Assembly: GCF_000949135.2 (NCBI RefSeq)
Contig: NZ_JTAN02000018.1
Location: 186,001-250,000 of the forward strand
Direction: 5' to 3'
Origin: Burkholderia sp. USMB20
Lineage (GTDB): Bacteria; Pseudomonadota; Gammaproteobacteria; Burkholderiales; Burkholderiaceae
Length of the DNA: 64,000 nucleotides
A model generated the notes under the pieces. It had not been told where the DNA came from. It did no database searches and saw only the letters and a program-made list of their open reading frames with translations. Shown piece after piece: positions 36,236 to 45,781 of the stretch (its first letter is position 1; the number at the start of each line of letters is the position of its first letter). Both the position numbers and the translations under genes were made by a program.

Positions 36236-37705
36236 TTACCAGCCGAACTTCGCCTCCATGCCGACGTAGTCGGCATTGCGCGCGCCGAGCGCGCGAATCG
36301 AATCGGCGACCTGGAAATGCACGGCCTCGACCGCCAGCGCCACGTTCGCATTGAGGAGCCAGTCGACGCGCGCCTGCGCATACATGCCCGTGCGCGCGCC
36401 GCCCTTGCCGGCCGTGCCGGGCACCGCCTGCATCCCCTGCCCGTAGATCGCGTCGGCGGTCGTCTGGCGCCACTGGAAACCGACCGCGGTCAGCACGGTC
36501 ACGTTGCCGGCCGGCTTGAACGTCAGCGACGGCTTCACGTGAATCAGGTTGCTGTAGCCGGTGTAGCCGGCGAGCGTGAAGTAATAGCCGTTCGGGAACA
36601 GCGGATTGAACGTGCCCATGCGCCCGTCGCCGGGATGCTTGTCGCCCGACGCGCCGTCGACCTGGATGCCGATGCGCGGCGTGCCCGGCGCTGTCGCGAA
36701 CGTGTAGCCGCCGAGCGCGCCAAAGGCCCATGCGCCGATCGTGTCCTGGCCGATGTGGCCGGTCTGCAGCATCGCTTCGGCGTCCCAGTCGAACCCGGAA
36801 GACTTGCCCGCGTAGCGCATGTCGAACACATCGCGCCGCTCGGTGCCGGCGCCGGCGAGATAGCGCGCGTTGTCGCGCGTATAGCGTGACCAGTAGGCCG
36901 ACAGTTCGCCGGGTCCCACGCCGCTGTGCTCGACGCGCACGCCGTCGAATCTCAGGTGACGGTTCGACACGTCGTCGAACACCGCGTCGTTGCGATATTG
37001 CACCGGGCGCGTCACATAGCCGATCAGCCGCCACTTGCCGATTTCGTAATCCGCCCACAGCGCGTCGAATGCCTGGCGCACGTTCGGGCCGTCCCGCACC
37101 GACACGAACCGCTGCAGGTCGAACGCCATCTCCTGCCGGCCGACACGCGCCTTGAACGTGCCGCCGCCCAATTGGTCGACATACGCGACGAACGCCTGCT
37201 CGATGTCGAGCTGATCCTTGTCCACCGTACCGACCGTGTCCTTGCCGAACGGCCGCGCATCGACGAACTGGACGAACGCCTGGAAATGCCCGGCATAGCG
37301 CAGGTCCGCGTGCACCGTCGCGCGCTGGATCACGTAGTTGTCGTCGTGCGCGGCGCCGAGCCCGAACAGCGGCGCGTTGTTCAGCTCGAAACGCTCGCGC
37401 AGGTTCGCGCCGAGCGACAGGTAGGTCGACGGGTCGCCGCCGAGCGGGATGTACTTCAGCCCGTCGAGCGGCTTGCGCGGCACGCACGGATTCGCGAGCA
37501 CCGACCAGTCTTCCTGCCAGCGGTTGAACAGCACCGCGGGCCGCTTCGCGGTGCACGTCGTGCCGGCGGCCGAGGCCGGCGCCGGCACCGGCGCCGCGGT
37601 GTCCTCGGCGGCGGCCGCCGTCCCGGCGTACGTCGCGACGCCGCCCGCCAGCACGGCGGCCGGCAGCACGCCCCGCCACGCTCGCCTCATCGCCCGATGC
37701 GCCAT
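36236..37705 (-). CDS. Alginate-export-type outer-membrane porin
   Basis: A 489-residue protein with a signal peptide (GVLPAAVLAGGVATYAGTAAAA) and a beta-rich barrel of the alginate-export family. Regular alternating strands end in the outer-membrane signature VGMEAKFGW with a terminal aromatic. The family forms large channels for organic substrates in the outer membrane. The start ATG overlaps the stop of the upstream VOC gene by one base (TAATG at 37703-37707), so it is translationally coupled. It is the last gene of the XapX-VOC-porin operon. Confidence 0.85.
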   Translation of the reverse strand: MAHRAMRRAWRGVLPAAVLAGGVATYAGTAAAAEDTAAPVPAPASAAGTTCTAKRPAVLFNRWQEDWSVLANPCVPRKPLDGLKYIPLGGDPSTYLSLGANLRERFELNNAPLFGLGAAHDDNYVIQRATVHADLRYAGHFQAFVQFVDARPFGKDTVGTVDKDQLDIEQAFVAYVDQLGGGTFKARVGRQEMAFDLQRFVSVRDGPNVRQAFDALWADYEIGKWRLIGYVTRPVQYRNDAVFDDVSNRHLRFDGVRVEHSGVGPGELSAYWSRYTRDNARYLAGAGTERRDVFDMRYAGKSSGFDWDAEAMLQTGHIGQDTIGAWAFGALGGYTFATAPGTPRIGIQVDGASGDKHPGDGRMGTFNPLFPNGYYFTLAGYTGYSNLIHVKPSLTFKPAGNVTVLTAVGFQWRQTTADAIYGQGMQAVPGTAGKGGARTGMYAQARVDWLLNANVALAVEAVHFQVADSIRALGARNADYVGMEAKFGW

Positions 37706-38508
37706 TATTTCGACCGCGCGTGGATCTCGGCGACGTAGCCGCCCGGGAACTGCACGAGCGCCGCATCGCGCCCGTCCGACGTGAAGGGCGGCACCAGCAC
37801 GGTCACGCCGGCGGCCTTGGCCTTCTCCAGCGTGGCGGCGAGGTCCGGCACTTCGTAGCCGGTCATTTCGCGCCCGAACGGATACGGCAAACGGCCGTCG
37901 GTCGCCAGCACCGTCATCTTGCCGAAGCCCGACTCGATGCGGATGCGGCGATACGTGTCGTCCGGCCGGCCGATCTCGATGCCCGGCGCCTTGCGCACGT
38001 CGGACACGACCTTGCCGCGCGAGAACGCGACGAAGTCGTGCACCAGCTTGCTCGCGCTTTCCGGCGACACGTACACGCGGTTCTCCGGCACCGTCTGCAG
38101 CGGGTCGTAGTGCGGCGCCTGGGTGTGCCAGTACAGCTGCATGTTCACGCCGCCCGGCCAGCGGATGATCGCGTCGCGGCCGATCGGATCGGGGAACGTA
38201 TCGACGACCACGTCCGCGCCGTGCGCACGCGCCGATTTCATCGCGACGTCCATGTCGGTGACGAGATAGCCGGTGCGCTCCGCGCAGAACGGATACGGGA
38301 TCGGCGTCTTGAAGCCGAACACCGAGATCGTGCCGACCGGCGTCAGCACGAGCTGCGACATCGTCTGGCTCGGCGTCGGCGTGACCTGGAACACGACGAA
38401 GCGGCCGTCCTTGATCGCGACGGAGGTCGCGACGGGGTTCGCGCGGTCGAGGGTCGTGAATCGTCCGTTGTGGAGGATCAGATCCGGTTGAGTGTCGGGT
38501 ACGCTCAT
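37705..38508 (-). CDS. Chimeric protein: amidohydrolase N-terminus joined to a VOC domain protein
   Basis: A 267-residue protein with two unlike parts. Residues 1-37 (DLILHNGRFTTLDRANP, then AIKDGRF) are the first beta strands of a YtcJ-type amidohydrolase, comparable to ADLIVYNGKIATQ and VKDGRI at 27148-29007. From about residue 50 it is a two-module VOC protein, with TPVGTISVFGFKTP, GRDAIIRWPGGVNMQLYWHT, DDTYRRIRIESGF and FPGGYVAEIHA. VOC proteins of this kind usually start with a signal peptide, which is missing here. The simplest reading is an in-frame deletion that joined an amidohydrolase gene to the VOC gene behind it. GAGGA lies 8 bases before the ATG at 38508, so it is translated. 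Function after fusion is unknown. Confidence 0.8.
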   Translation of the reverse strand: MSVPDTQPDLILHNGRFTTLDRANPVATSVAIKDGRFVVFQVTPTPSQTMSQLVLTPVGTISVFGFKTPIPYPFCAERTGYLVTDMDVAMKSARAHGADVVVDTFPDPIGRDAIIRWPGGVNMQLYWHTQAPHYDPLQTVPENRVYVSPESASKLVHDFVAFSRGKVVSDVRKAPGIEIGRPDDTYRRIRIESGFGKMTVLATDGRLPYPFGREMTGYEVPDLAATLEKAKAAGVTVLVPPFTSDGRDAALVQFPGGYVAEIHARSK

Positions 38509-38527
38509 CAATATGTCCTCGATGCAA

Positions 38528-38695
38528 TCAGAAACCGAGCCAGTGACGGACCGGTGCAACGGCCGCCACGCCGATCAGCATGCCGGCCAGCCCGACCAGC
38601 GCAATCAGCGGCGGTGCGGGCGAGCGCACCTTGATCACGCTGTACACGACGCCGACCAGCACGCCGGCGCCCAATGAAACCAGATACGATTCCAT
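38528..38695 (-). CDS. XapX-family small membrane protein (55 residues)
   Basis: A 55-residue protein starting MESYLVSLGAGVLVGVVYSV, with RSPAPPLIALVGLAGML in the middle. Two hydrophobic helices are joined by the conserved SPAPP-ALVGLxGML core, which is the signature of the XapX/DUF1427 domain. A longer paralogue lies at 40729. XapX proteins are predicted inner-membrane partners of transport or hydrolase operons and are not well characterised. The gene is 19 bases before the chimeric VOC gene on the same strand, and opens the XapX-VOC-porin operon divergent from the LysR gene at 38816. Confidence 0.88.
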   Translation of the reverse strand: MESYLVSLGAGVLVGVVYSVIKVRSPAPPLIALVGLAGMLIGVAAVAPVRHWLGF

Positions 38696-38815
38696 ACGTC
38701 CCTCCCGACTGAATTAGAATGTGCCGCATTACCGCCCGGGCGCCGGGCGCCGTGCGCCTGCGGCCCGATCCGCTGCCGTCCCGTCCGCTTCACTTCGCCG
38801 CCACGCTTTCCAGCC

Positions 38816-39739
38816 ATGCAACATCTGCCCGACCTCGAAGCCTGGGCCATCTTCGCGCGGGTCGCGGAGACCGGTTCGTTCGCCAAGGCCGCCGACCTGC
38901 TCGGCATCACGCAACCGACCGTGTCGAAGGCGATCGCGCGACTCGAAAAGCGCCTCGGCGCGATGCTGCTGTACCGTACGTCGCGCAAGCTGTCGCTCAC
39001 ACCAACCGGCGAACTGCTGCGCGATCGTGCGATCCGGCTGCTCGCCGACGCCGAACTGATCGAGGACGAGGCATCCGCACACGCGCTCGAACCGCACGGC
39101 CTCGTGCGCGTGAACGCACCGATGTCCTACGGCCTGTGCAATCTCGCGCCGCTGCTGCCCGCGTTTCTCGAACGCTATCCGCGCGTCGACGTCGACCTCG
39201 TGCTCACCGACAACTTCGTCGACATCGTGTCCGGCGGCTTCGACGTCGCGATCCGGATCGCCGAACTGAGCGATTCGTCGCTGCGCGCACGCCGCCTGTG
39301 CGCGGTACGCCGGCCGCTCGTCGCGTCGCCCGCGTATCTGGACCGGCACGGCCGGCCGACCCATCCGAGCGAACTCGACCAGCACGTGTGCCTGACCTAC
39401 ACGAACATCCCGACGCCCGAATACTGGCGCTTTCGCCATACGACGTCGGGCGACGAATTCGGCGTGCCGGTGCGCGGGCGCATCCGTGCGAACAACGCCG
39501 ACGTCCTCTGTCCCGCGCTGATCGCCGGCCACGGTATCGCACTGCAGCCGGCGTTCCTGGTATGGAATGAACTGCAAAGCGGTGCGCTCGAGGAAGTGAT
39601 GCACGACTGGAAAATCCCGGACCTCAACGTCAACCTCGTCACACCGCCCGGCATGCTGCGTGCCGCGCGCGTGACGGCGCTGCTCGCGTTCCTCGTCGAA
39701 CATCTGTCGCACGCGCCGTGGGCACTGCCGCCCGTCTGA
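38816..39739 (+). CDS. LysR-family transcriptional regulator
   Basis: A 307-residue LysR protein: HTH at 1-62 (FARVAETGSFAKAADLLGITQ) and a CrgA-like effector domain (about 92-300). It is divergent from the XapX-VOC-porin operon (120 bases between starts) and converges on the isochorismatase gene (19 bases between ends). It is the likely regulator of the XapX operon. Confidence 0.92.
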   Translation: MQHLPDLEAWAIFARVAETGSFAKAADLLGITQPTVSKAIARLEKRLGAMLLYRTSRKLSLTPTGELLRDRAIRLLADAELIEDEASAHALEPHGLVRVNAPMSYGLCNLAPLLPAFLERYPRVDVDLVLTDNFVDIVSGGFDVAIRIAELSDSSLRARRLCAVRRPLVASPAYLDRHGRPTHPSELDQHVCLTYTNIPTPEYWRFRHTTSGDEFGVPVRGRIRANNADVLCPALIAGHGIALQPAFLVWNELQSGALEEVMHDWKIPDLNVNLVTPPGMLRAARVTALLAFLVEHLSHAPWALPPV

Positions 39740-39758
39740 GCGGGCGGCCCGCGACCCG

Positions 39759-40445
<687 letters not shown>

Positions 40446-40728
40446 GGCGCGTATCATCCTTTGGACAGGAAACGTTTAAGGCTTGCCTCGATCGGAAACC
40501 GAGAGGAGCCGACTGTGCGTTACCCCGGATCTGCGTCTTCCGGTTGCAGCCATTTAATCGGAAAAGCCGCGGCTCGAACATCCAAGAAATGGAATCGATC
40601 GAATTCCGAAAGAGGGGGCTCTCCAACGGCTGTCCGCCCTTTTGTTCCACACGTAAACCCGATACGCTTCCAGCACGTTGAAGGCGAGCCCTTCGCCCCC
40701 GATCAGCCTATCACGAGAGGTTTTCATC

Positions 40729-40989
40729 ATGAAGCCGTATTTTCTGTCGCTGTTCGCAGGCATCCTCGCCGGCGTCATCTACGGTGCGCTCGGCGTGAAT
40801 TCGCCGGCACCGCCGATCATCGCGCTCGTCGGCCTGCTCGGCATGCTGGCCGGCGAACAGATCCTGCCGCTCGCGCGCCGGATGCTGGCCGGCTATCGGC
40901 TGAATACCGCGTGGCGCGATGCACAATGCAGCCAGCACATGTTCGGCGCGCTGCCGGGCGCCGCCGCGAACGATCGCAAGCCGTCGTGA
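40729..40989 (+). CDS. XapX-family membrane protein (86 residues)
   Basis: An 86-residue paralogue of the protein at 38528. It starts MKPYFLSLFAGILAGVIYGA and carries SPAPPIIALVGLLGMLAGEQ, then adds a 30-residue polar tail with CSQHMFG. Two membrane helices are predicted. GAGAGG lies before the ATG. The antiporter gene starts 10 bases after its stop, so the two are probably one transcript. Confidence 0.88.
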   Translation: MKPYFLSLFAGILAGVIYGALGVNSPAPPIIALVGLLGMLAGEQILPLARRMLAGYRLNTAWRDAQCSQHMFGALPGAAANDRKPS

Positions 40990-40999
40990 TGCAAGACTC

Positions 41000-42580
41000 A
41001 TGACCAACGTCGAGCTGTTCCACTACCTGCTGCTGTTGATCTGCGGCGCGGGCGCGCTCACCTGGCTCGCGGAGCGCGTGTCGATCCCGCCGGCCGTCGT
41101 GCTGCTGCTCGGCGGCTGCGTGGTGGCCATCGCCGGCAAGCGCACGCCCGACATGGATCCGGCGCTGCTGCTCGTGGCCGTGCTGCCGCCGCTGCTGATG
41201 TCGAGCGGCTTCTATACGGCGTGGAAGGAATTCCGCCACGAGCTCGCGTCGATCGCGTCGCTCGCGCTCGGCGCGGTGGTGTTCACGACGGTTGCGGTCG
41301 CGCTCGCCGTGCATGCGGCCAATCCGGCGCTGCCGTGGGCCGCGTGCTTCACGCTCGGCGCGATCGTGTCGCCGCCCGACGCGGTCGCCGCGAAGGCGAT
41401 CCTGCAGCGCCATCCGCTGCCCGCGCGGCTCGTCGCGGTGCTCGAAGGCGAAAGCCTCGTCAACGATGCATCGGGCCTGCTGCTGTACCAGATGGCCGTC
41501 TCGGCCGCGCTCGCCGTCACGATCACGACCGCGAGCGCCACCGGCCTGTTCTTCTCGCTCACGCTGATCGGCATCGCGGTCGGCCTCGCGTGCGGCCATG
41601 CGATGTGCTGGGTGCTGCAGCGCCTGCGCGAGCCGATGCTCGGGATCGTCGTGACCTTCGCGATGGCGTGGGGCAGCTACGGCATCGCGGAAGCCGTGCA
41701 CGGTTCGGGCGTGCTGTCGGTCGTGACCTGCGGCCTCGTGCTCGGCGTGCGCCAGCATCGCGTGTTCGGCGCCGACATGCGGATCAAGGCGAAGGCGACC
41801 TGGGAAGCGATCGTGTTCGTGCTCGACGCGCTCGTGTTCATCCTGATCGGCCTCGCGCTGCACGCGATCCTCGCCGGCGTGAACCACGAAGGCGCGGTGC
41901 TGATGGCCGGCCTGCGCGTCGCGCTGCCGGCCACCGCCGCCGCGATCGCCGCGCGCGTCGTGTGGGTGTTCGTCGCGATGTGGCTGCCGGGCCGCCTGCG
42001 CGCGCCGCGCGCGGGCCATGCGCGGTGGTCGTGGCGCGAGGCCGTCGTGCTCGGCTGGTCCGGCATGCGCGGCGTCGTGAGCCTCGCGGCCGCGATCGCG
42101 CTGCCGGGCAACTTCCCCGGGCGCGACCTGATCCTGTTCAGCACGTTCCTGCTGATCATCGCGACGCTGGTCGTGCAAGGCGGCACGCTCGCGCCGCTGA
42201 TCCGCGTGCTGAAGCTGCGCCCGGCCGCGCGGCACACGATGTCCGAGCATGCCGTGCGCGCCCACACGTTCGGCGCGGCGCTCGCCGAACTCGATGCACG
42301 CGAGCAGCGCGGCACGCACCTCGAACGCGCATCGCTCGACCGGCTGCTGACCGAATACCGCAGCCGTGTCGCGTTCAACGAACGCGCGCACCGCGACGGC
42401 GCGGAACCGGCGGACGTGCGCGCGCGGATGCTGCGCGTCGAGCTCGAGCTGGTCGGCGTGTCGCGCGATGCGCTGCTCGAGCTGCATCGCGACGGCCGGG
42501 TCGACGACGCGGTGCTGCACCGCATAGAATCCGAGCTGGATTTCGAGGAACTGCGGCTGCAGCGCCTGCTCGAACCGTAA
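41000..42580 (+). CDS. Na+/H+ antiporter, CPA1 (NhaP/NHE-like) family
   Basis: A 526-residue transporter with about 12 membrane helices in the first 400 residues and a polar cytoplasmic tail of about 110 residues. Family features are AAVLPPLLMSSGFYTAWKEF-like helix ends (here VLPPLLMSSGFY), GAIVSPPDAVAAKAIL, EGESLVNDASGLL with the transport Asp, and GWSGMRGVVSLAAAIALP. These fit bacterial CPA1 exchangers that swap Na+ for H+ to keep pH and salt balance. It follows the XapX gene closely and precedes an OsmC gene, so the group may serve general stress. Confidence 0.92.
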   Translation: MTNVELFHYLLLLICGAGALTWLAERVSIPPAVVLLLGGCVVAIAGKRTPDMDPALLLVAVLPPLLMSSGFYTAWKEFRHELASIASLALGAVVFTTVAVALAVHAANPALPWAACFTLGAIVSPPDAVAAKAILQRHPLPARLVAVLEGESLVNDASGLLLYQMAVSAALAVTITTASATGLFFSLTLIGIAVGLACGHAMCWVLQRLREPMLGIVVTFAMAWGSYGIAEAVHGSGVLSVVTCGLVLGVRQHRVFGADMRIKAKATWEAIVFVLDALVFILIGLALHAILAGVNHEGAVLMAGLRVALPATAAAIAARVVWVFVAMWLPGRLRAPRAGHARWSWREAVVLGWSGMRGVVSLAAAIALPGNFPGRDLILFSTFLLIIATLVVQGGTLAPLIRVLKLRPAARHTMSEHAVRAHTFGAALAELDAREQRGTHLERASLDRLLTEYRSRVAFNERAHRDGAEPADVRARMLRVELELVGVSRDALLELHRDGRVDDAVLHRIESELDFEELRLQRLLEP

Positions 42581-42640
42581 CGTCCGGCCTGCCCGGCCCT
42601 CCCCGGCCGGCCCGTCTCCCCTTCCCCACATGGAATTGCA

Positions 42641-43033
42641 ATGAGCGAACTGTCCGTCGAAGCGAGCATCGGCTCGGTCGATTACCTGGTCCATTTCACC
42701 GACGGCGTCCATCAGTGGCGCGCCGACGAACCGGCGTCGCTCGGCGGCGGCGATACCGCACCGACGCCGGTCGCGCTGCTGCTGTCGAGCCTCGGCGCGT
42801 GCACCGCGATCACGCTGAAGATGTACGCGCAACGCAAGGGCTGGCCGCTCGCCGAAGTGCACGTGAAGCTCGCGCACGAATCGGGCAGCGCGGGCAGCAC
42901 GATCGTGCGCCGCATCACGCTCGACGGCGACCTGACCGACGAGCAGCGCGAGCGCCTGCTGCAGATCGCGAATGCGTGCCCGGTGCACAAGATCCTCACG
43001 CACCCGATCGCGATCGATACGGCCATCGCCTGA
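42641..43033 (+). CDS. OsmC-family peroxide reductase-like protein
   Basis: A 130-residue OsmC-fold protein. The two redox Cys are in place: one in [19 protein letters not shown] near residue 54, one in [10 protein letters not shown] near 113. Family members reduce organic hydroperoxides in the cytosol. The spacing to pirin downstream is 24 bases, which suggests one transcript. The ribosome-binding site is not strong. Confidence 0.9.
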   Translation: MSELSVEASIGSVDYLVHFTDGVHQWRADEPASLGGGDTAPTPVALLLSSLGACTAITLKMYAQRKGWPLAEVHVKLAHESGSAGSTIVRRITLDGDLTDEQRERLLQIANACPVHKILTHPIAIDTAIA

Positions 43034-43057
43034 CCCACCGGATACGAGAGACCCACC

Positions 43058-43942
43058 ATGTCCGCATCGATCAAGACCCTGCTCACGCCGCGCGAGAGCG
43101 ACATCGGCAACCTCGTCGTGCGCCGCGTGCTGCCCGCGCGCGCCGCGCGCCTCGTCGGCCCGTTCATCTTCTTCGACGAGATGGGGCCGGCCGTGCTGCC
43201 GGCCGGCAGCGGCATCGACGTGCTGCCGCATCCGCACATCGGCCTCGCGACCGTCACCTACCTGTTCGACGGCACGCTGATGCATCACGACAGCCTCGGC
43301 TTCCGGCAGAAGATCGTGCCCGGCGACGTGAACTGGATGACGGCCGGGCGCGGCATCGTCCACTCGGAGCGTTCGCCCGACGAGGACCGCCCGCATGAAC
43401 AACCGGTGCACGGGATCCAGACCTGGGTCGCGCTGCCGGTCGAGCACGAGGACACCGCGCCCGCGTTCGTGCATCACGCGGCCGACACGCTGCCGTCGTT
43501 CACGCGCGACGGCGCGCACGTGCGCGTGATCGCGGGCACCGCGTTCGGGCTCACGTCGCCGGTCGCGGTGTTCTCGCCGACGCTCTATGCGTATGTGGAA
43601 TTCGCCGCGGGCGGGCAGCTCGCGCTCGACGCGGAACACGACGAGCGCGGCGTGTATCTCGTCGACGGCGACCTCACGATCGACGGCACGCCGCTCGCCC
43701 CCGCGACGATGGCCGTGCTCGAACCCGGCACGAACGTCGCGCTCGCCAGCGCGAACGGCGCGCGCGTGATGCTGCTCGGCGGTGCGCACCTGCCGGGCGA
43801 GCGGTTCATCGAATGGAATTTCGTGTCGAGCGAGCGCGCGAAAATCGAGGCGGCCCGCCACGCGTGGGCGGAGCAGACCTTCGGCAAGGTGCCGGGCGAG
43901 GAAAACGAATGGACGCGCCAGCCGGAGCGCCGCGCGCAGTGA
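43058..43942 (+). CDS. Pirin-family protein
   Basis: A 294-residue bicupin of the pirin family. The N-terminal cupin shows the metal ligands in PHPHIGLATVTYLFDG (two His), HHDS, and Glu in HSERSP; the C-terminal pirin_C domain follows from about residue 170. Bacterial pirins include quercetin-2,3-dioxygenase-like and redox-sensing proteins. The end of the gene has a small direct repeat: AGTGAGCCCGC occurs twice in tandem across the stop. It converges on the bcs operon. Confidence 0.92.
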   Translation: MSASIKTLLTPRESDIGNLVVRRVLPARAARLVGPFIFFDEMGPAVLPAGSGIDVLPHPHIGLATVTYLFDGTLMHHDSLGFRQKIVPGDVNWMTAGRGIVHSERSPDEDRPHEQPVHGIQTWVALPVEHEDTAPAFVHHAADTLPSFTRDGAHVRVIAGTAFGLTSPVAVFSPTLYAYVEFAAGGQLALDAEHDERGVYLVDGDLTIDGTPLAPATMAVLEPGTNVALASANGARVMLLGGAHLPGERFIEWNFVSSERAKIEAARHAWAEQTFGKVPGEENEWTRQPERRAQ

Positions 43943-43993
43943 GCCCGCAGTGAGCCCGCGGTGAGCAGATAGCGGTCGGCGCATCGATGCAGC

Positions 43994-44017
43994 GCGGCCG
44001 GCATTCACGCCGGCCGC
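43994..44017. terminator. Hairpin between pirin and bcsR
   Basis: GCGGCCGGC and GCCGGCCGC form a 9-bp stem around the loop ATTCAC, followed on the plus strand by CTTGCGTTT. It lies between two convergent gene ends and can serve both. Confidence 0.55.
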
Positions 44018-44024
44018 CTTGCGT

Positions 44025-44219
44025 TTACGGCTTCAATCCCATCAGCTTCGCGAGCACGGGCCAGCGCTCGAGCGATTCGACGAATGCGCGCCGCGCCTGC
44101 TCGTCGACGTAGCGGGCCGGATCCAGCGCGGGCAGGTGCCGCGCGAGGCCGAGCACGTCGTTCGGTTGCGACAGGCGATCGTCGTCGCCTTCGCCGATGT
44201 TTACTGTTCGTCGATCCAT
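44025..44219 (-). CDS. bcsR: BcsR-like cellulose biosynthesis protein
   Basis: A 64-residue polar protein. Its C-terminal half (RRAFVESLERWPVLAKLM) matches the small BcsR/YhjR family, whose hallmark is a helix ending RWPLL; in E. coli BcsR works with BcsQ to build the cellulose synthase complex at the pole. The first 19 bases overlap the end of bcsG in another frame, so translation is coupled. It is the last gene of the operon, whereas in enterics bcsR comes first. Confidence 0.75.
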   Translation of the reverse strand: MDRRTVNIGEGDDDRLSQPNDVLGLARHLPALDPARYVDEQARRAFVESLERWPVLAKLMGLKP

Positions 44220-45754
44220 ACGCCGTCCGGAGTCTTCACCGCATAGCCGGTGCTCGTCTGCAGCGTCACCGTGCCTTCGTTCTCGCCGACCATCCGCGTG
44301 CGCGGCAGGTCGGCCGAATATTGCGCAAGCGTCGCGCCCGGCTTGAACGGGCTGTTCGACACGAGGTTCGACAGCAGCTGCGCGAGCGCGAGGAAGCTCG
44401 TCGGCTGGTCGATCACGGTCGTCGTGCCGTGATTGCCGGTGAAGCCGACGAGCCGCACGCCGACCGGCCCGTGGACGACGCTCGGCGTCGGGATCTCGCG
44501 CAGGCCGGCCACCTGGTTCTTGTCGCCGCGCAGCGCGGCGCCGTGCTCGGGCACGAACACGATCACCGCGCGCCGTCCCGACTGCGCGATCAGGTCGGCG
44601 AGCCGGTCGAAGTCGTTCATCATCCGGGTCACGCGCTGCGGATACGAATCGATGCTGGTGAGCGAGCTGCCCACCACGCGGTTGCCGTCGTGCAGGCTGA
44701 TCGTGTTGTAGTACAGCGCGACCGGGCCCGGCACCGACGCGCGCTGCGCGTACCAGTTCGCGAGCGTGCCGTAGTCGTCCTTGATCGCCGAGCCGTCGAA
44801 CGCATGCATCGCGACCGGGGCGGCGGCGTTCGAGATCATCGGCGCGTCGGGCACGCCGATGTTGTCGTGAACGACCTGCAGGAAGTTGTCGAAGTGCCCG
44901 TCGTGGTTCAGCAGCGACTGCACCGTGTAGCCGGCGGACGCGAGTTGCGAAAACAGGTGGCACTGCTGCGGCGCGGGCTTGTACAGGTCCGCGTGCGCTT
45001 CCTGCCCGCAACTCGCGCGCAGCACGCGGATCGCGGCCGGGCCGCTGTAGCTCGCAGCCGTGCTGAAGTTGTTGAACAGGTAGTCGAAGTGGCTCAGCAT
45101 CGGGTGATTGCGCACCTTCGCGGCATCGAGGTCGTCCCACGACAGCGAGCACACGTGCAGCACGATCACGTCGAACTGCGCGGCCGGATCGTTGCCGAGG
45201 TGGCCGAACGCGACCTGCCGCTGCGACTCCTGCGCGCGGAACGTCGCGAGCGCCGCGTTGTGGTCCTCGGGCTGGCCGGCCCGCCCGCCCGTCGCGTCGG
45301 CCTGCTGCGGGAGCGGCGCGACGACGCGCGCCATCAGCCCGTTGCCGGCCTGCCACAGCGGCATCACGACCAGCGCGGCGAGCACGAAGGTCGCGACGCG
45401 CACCCAGCGGTTGACGATGAAATAGACGATCAGCACACCCGCCACGGTCAGCACCAGCAGCGGCGGCAACAGGCGCGGCAGCAGCTCCATCCAGTAGTCG
45501 AGGCGGAACGTGCTGACCTCGCGCGCGGCATCGACAAGGCGCGCGAGCGGCGGCGCATGCAGCTCGCGCGCAAGGAGCGGCACCGCGATCGCGAGCGCGG
45601 CGAGCTGCCGCACGATGCGCCACACGCGCGCGCGGATCGGCGCGCTCGCCGCGAGGGCCAGCGCGAACGCGAGGTTCGCGAGCCACAGCGGCTGCAGGTG
45701 GCCGGTCGCGAACAGCGCGAACTTCAGGATGAAATACAGATTCCAGAACGTCAT
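44201..45754 (-). CDS. bcsG: Cellulose phosphoethanolamine transferase BcsG
   Basis: A 517-residue inner-membrane protein: four to five membrane helices in the first 135 residues and a periplasmic alkaline-phosphatase-fold domain. The nucleophile motif SYSGPAAIR is at 235-243, the conserved Cys in RASCGQ at 249, and zinc-ligand stretches LNHDGHF and VPEHGAA follow. BcsG moves phosphoethanolamine from phospholipid to cellulose during secretion. Its presence with BcsE and BcsF predicts phosphoethanolamine cellulose. It starts 27 bases after the bcsA stop. Confidence 0.93.
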   Translation of the reverse strand: MTFWNLYFILKFALFATGHLQPLWLANLAFALALAASAPIRARVWRIVRQLAALAIAVPLLARELHAPPLARLVDAAREVSTFRLDYWMELLPRLLPPLLVLTVAGVLIVYFIVNRWVRVATFVLAALVVMPLWQAGNGLMARVVAPLPQQADATGGRAGQPEDHNAALATFRAQESQRQVAFGHLGNDPAAQFDVIVLHVCSLSWDDLDAAKVRNHPMLSHFDYLFNNFSTAASYSGPAAIRVLRASCGQEAHADLYKPAPQQCHLFSQLASAGYTVQSLLNHDGHFDNFLQVVHDNIGVPDAPMISNAAAPVAMHAFDGSAIKDDYGTLANWYAQRASVPGPVALYYNTISLHDGNRVVGSSLTSIDSYPQRVTRMMNDFDRLADLIAQSGRRAVIVFVPEHGAALRGDKNQVAGLREIPTPSVVHGPVGVRLVGFTGNHGTTTVIDQPTSFLALAQLLSNLVSNSPFKPGATLAQYSADLPRTRMVGENEGTVTLQTSTGYAVKTPDGVWIDEQ

Positions 45755-45781
45755 CTAAACCACTCCGTGATGGGCGCCGCG

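Noticed and set aside
36236-38527. A 763-residue VOC-porin fusion
   Set aside because: The upstream part is out of frame with the VOC protein. The VOC stop and porin ATG overlap by one base, which is a normal coupled junction.
43931-43965. The AGTGAGCCCGC direct repeat as an attachment site
   Set aside because: It is a short tandem duplication at the pirin stop, with no integrase or mobile-element gene nearby.
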